Positions 6,151 to 7,879 of a stretch of DNA of 7,879 nt are shown here, piece by piece. Within the stretch, counting starts at the first letter, position 1; each line of letters starts with the position of its first letter. The notes under the pieces were generated by a model. It was not told where the DNA came from. It ran no database searches and was given only the letters and a program-made list of their open reading frames with translations. Source of the DNA: Streptococcus sp. (GTDB taxonomy: Bacteria > Bacillota > Bacilli > Lactobacillales > Streptococcaceae); assembly GCF_030825805.1 (NCBI RefSeq), contig NZ_JAPJPF010000059.1, positions 1-7,879 on the forward strand. The letters are read 5' to 3'. A program made the position numbers and the translations under genes.

Positions 6151-7879
6151 ATGAAGAAATGGTTGTTTAAACTAGCTTTGGTAGCGATGACGTTCTTACT
6201 CCTACCAATTCAAGCCGTTCAGGCCTGTTGTGGATTTATCATTGGCCGCCAGTTGACCAAGGATGGTACCACCCTTTTTGGTCGGACTGAGGACTATCCT
6301 TATTATCCAAATGGTGGAAAACACAACAAAAACTATGTTGTTGTCGATGCCAAGACCTATAATGAGGGAGATCAAATCGAGGATGAATCCAATGGATTTA
6401 CCTACCCGCATGCTGCCAACGAAATGAAATACACAGCTACTTATGATTCTGCTCGTGGTGACGGTAGTAATGGTGCTTTCGGGGAACACGGTTTTAATGA
6501 GGCCGGTGTATCCATGACTGCGACAGTAACAGCTATTCCAAATAAGAAGGTCTTGACAACGGATCCTTTGAAAGCGGATGGACTTCCAGAAGCTGCTATG
6601 CTGGATGTCATCTTGCCACGTGTTAAAACTGCCCGCGAAGGGGTTGAATTACTGGCTAAAGTCATTGAAGAAAAAGGTTCAGCTGAAGGGAACGTGGTCG
6701 TTTTTGCAGACCAAAATGAAACTTGGTATATGGAAATTCTATCTGGTCACCAATATGTAGCGGTGAAGGTGCCAGAAGATAAATACGCAGTCTTTGCAAA
6801 TACCTACTACCTAGGTCATGTTGATTTGAATGACACTGAAAATGTCATTGCCTCTAAAGATGTAGAAAAAGTAGCCAAGGAATCTGGCAACTACAAGACC
6901 GATAAAGATGGAAACTTCCATATTGCTAAATCTTATGGACCAGAAAAATATGCTGAAGGAGACCGCTCACGGACCTATGCAGGTATTACCTTGCTAGATC
7001 CAGACTCTAAAGTCACCTATGAGGATGATGAGTATGAGCTCTTCCGTTCACCAACCGATCCAAACAAAAAATACACTTTAGAAGATGCTTTTGCCTTGCA
7101 ACGGAACCGTTTTGAACACTTGAATGGACGCTTTGTACCAGATGATCAAATTGGCGTGAAGAAACAAGGTGACGATGGTAGCAACGATACTGTTCGTAAA
7201 GACCAATACAAATATGCTTTAGGAAACGAAAATGTAATCGATGCCCATGTCTATCAAATCAATCCAAATCTTCCAAAATCATTTGGTGGAACTGTATGGA
7301 TAGGTATGGGACCTTCACGGAATACCCCTTATGTTCCATTCTATGGAAATGTAAAGGATACTTACGAAGCTTTTAAACCTCAAACAGCTACTTATGATCC
7401 AAATTCATGGTATTGGACAGTTTGGCACATTGACCAAATGGCCATCAATAACCAAGATCTCTTTGGAAAATCTATCCAAAATCATTGGAAAGCACTAGAA
7501 GAACAGCTCATTATTGAACAAAAAGTGAGTGATGCAAAATATGCTGCCTTGAAAGCTGATGAAGCAGCTGCAAAAGGGGCAGAGGATCAAGTGACTGCCG
7601 AAGCAATAGCGCGTTCTGAACGTCTGTTCAAACAATTTAAACAATATGAAGCTGAACTTTCAGCTACCTTGAAAGAAGCAGGTAGAACGGATGATCCATA
7701 CCGGGCATCTCTTCCAGATGATTACAAGGATCCAACGGACGCAACCACGACAACAGCTCAAAGTACCGATCAAAGTAGGGATGAAACCACGACAAGTGAG
7801 CCAATTACCGATCCAAGTAAGGAAGCAACCACGACAACAGCTCAAAGTACCGATCAAAGTAGGGATGAAACCACGACAA
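6151..7879 (+). CDS. Secreted C69-family dipeptidase with C-terminal repeat tail (3' end outside window)
   Basis: This is an Ntn-hydrolase dipeptidase of family C69 (PepD-like) that would act outside the cell on short peptides. At least 576 codons are present and no stop is reached. Residues 1-25 form a signal peptide with a Lys-rich start, hydrophobic core and A-V-Q-A end. Cys26, directly after the likely cleavage site, matches the N-terminal nucleophile of the family, and Cys27 follows. Other family marks are T-L-F-G-R-T-E-D-Y (41-49), G-E-H-G-F-N-E-A-G-V (111-120) and V-W-I-G-M-G-P-S-R-N-T-P-Y near 382-394. An Ala/Glu/Lys-rich helical stretch lies at about 460-515. From about 526 a Thr/Ser/Asp repeat tail begins, like a wall-spanning stalk; a sortase motif would be expected beyond the window but cannot be seen. 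ATG 6151 has AAAGGAG at 6137-6143, 7 bases away. The gene is monocistronic in this window, with its own promoter and cre box. Confidence 0.93.
   Translation, partial: MKKWLFKLALVAMTFLLLPIQAVQACCGFIIGRQLTKDGTTLFGRTEDYPYYPNGGKHNKNYVVVDAKTYNEGDQIEDESNGFTYPHAANEMKYTATYDSARGDGSNGAFGEHGFNEAGVSMTATVTAIPNKKVLTTDPLKADGLPEAAMLDVILPRVKTAREGVELLAKVIEEKGSAEGNVVVFADQNETWYMEILSGHQYVAVKVPEDKYAVFANTYYLGHVDLNDTENVIASKDVEKVAKESGNYKTDKDGNFHIAKSYGPEKYAEGDRSRTYAGITLLDPDSKVTYEDDEYELFRSPTDPNKKYTLEDAFALQRNRFEHLNGRFVPDDQIGVKKQGDDGSNDTVRKDQYKYALGNENVIDAHVYQINPNLPKSFGGTVWIGMGPSRNTPYVPFYGNVKDTYEAFKPQTATYDPNSWYWTVWHIDQMAINNQDLFGKSIQNHWKALEEQLIIEQKVSDAKYAALKADEAAAKGAEDQVTAEAIARSERLFKQFKQYEAELSATLKEAGRTDDPYRASLPDDYKDPTDATTTTAQSTDQSRDETTTSEPITDPSKEATTTTAQSTDQSRDETTT
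7726..7879 (+). repeat. In-frame 42-bp tandem repeats, alternating A and B types
   Basis: The dipeptidase tail is built of 14-residue units with the pattern T-D-[QP]-S-[RK]-[DE]-[EA]-T-T-T followed by four variable residues. A shortened B-like unit (7726-7764, 13 codons) is followed by an A unit (7765-7806), a B unit (7807-7848) and part of a second A unit (7849-7879). A units end S-E-P-I and B units end T-A-Q-S. The A+B pair gives an 84-bp period, and 7741-7795 is identical to 7825-7879 over 55 bases. The array continues past the window, so its copy number is unknown. It probably serves as a flexible extracellular stalk. Confidence 0.92.

Noticed and set aside
6217..6228. V-Q-A-C as a lipoprotein signal in the dipeptidase
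   Set aside because: Gln at -2 and Val at -3 are poor for a lipobox, and lipidating Cys26 would block the expected N-terminal nucleophile.
7660..7857. Cys-rich repeated - strand frame at the right end
   Set aside because: Its internal repeats are simply the complement of the in-frame 42-bp repeats of the dipeptidase tail.
7726..7879. CRISPR-like array
   Set aside because: The repeats are in frame, have no unique spacers, and code for a Thr/Ser-rich protein tail.

Overview
The window reads as chromosomal DNA of a low-GC Gram-positive coccus, most likely a mitis/sanguinis/parasanguinis-type Streptococcus. The reasons are the streptococcal form of DapH, extended -10 promoters of the TGnTATAAT type, AGGAGG ribosome sites, a CcpA cre box, and a hairpin-forming intergenic repeat at the left edge that resembles one I recall from mitis-group genomes. 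All genes lie on the + strand and I see no transposase, phage gene, tRNA, rRNA or CRISPR array.

Region 1 (1-116) holds the end of the intergenic inverted-repeat element and a promoter. Region 2 (about 142-2656) holds three closely spaced genes for proteins of roughly 243-254, 245 and 326 residues that I do not recognise by name. Each has one N-terminal membrane segment, no cysteine, and two extracytoplasmic copies of the same roughly 60-75 residue module. The cluster therefore looks like three diverged tandem paralogues carrying six modules. This is the least explained and most interesting part of the window.

Region 3 (2705-5974) is a housekeeping operon with its own promoter and terminator: dapH (tetrahydrodipicolinate N-acetyltransferase), an M20-family N-acetyldiaminopimelate deacetylase, 5-formyltetrahydrofolate cyclo-ligase, and a compact rhomboid intramembrane protease. 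The first two catalyse two steps of the acetylated diaminopimelate/lysine branch, which supplies lysine for protein and peptidoglycan. The last two overlap by 17 bp and match the yqgN-yqgP neighbourhood of Bacillus subtilis.

Region 4 (6041-7879) is a separately controlled gene for a secreted C69-family dipeptidase. It has a cre box, an extended -10 promoter and a hairpin predicted at the 5' end of the mRNA. The protein has a signal peptide whose cleavage would expose the catalytic cysteine, a full C69 domain, and a C-terminal tail of alternating 14-residue Thr/Ser/Asp repeats that runs off the window end, so the gene is incomplete here.
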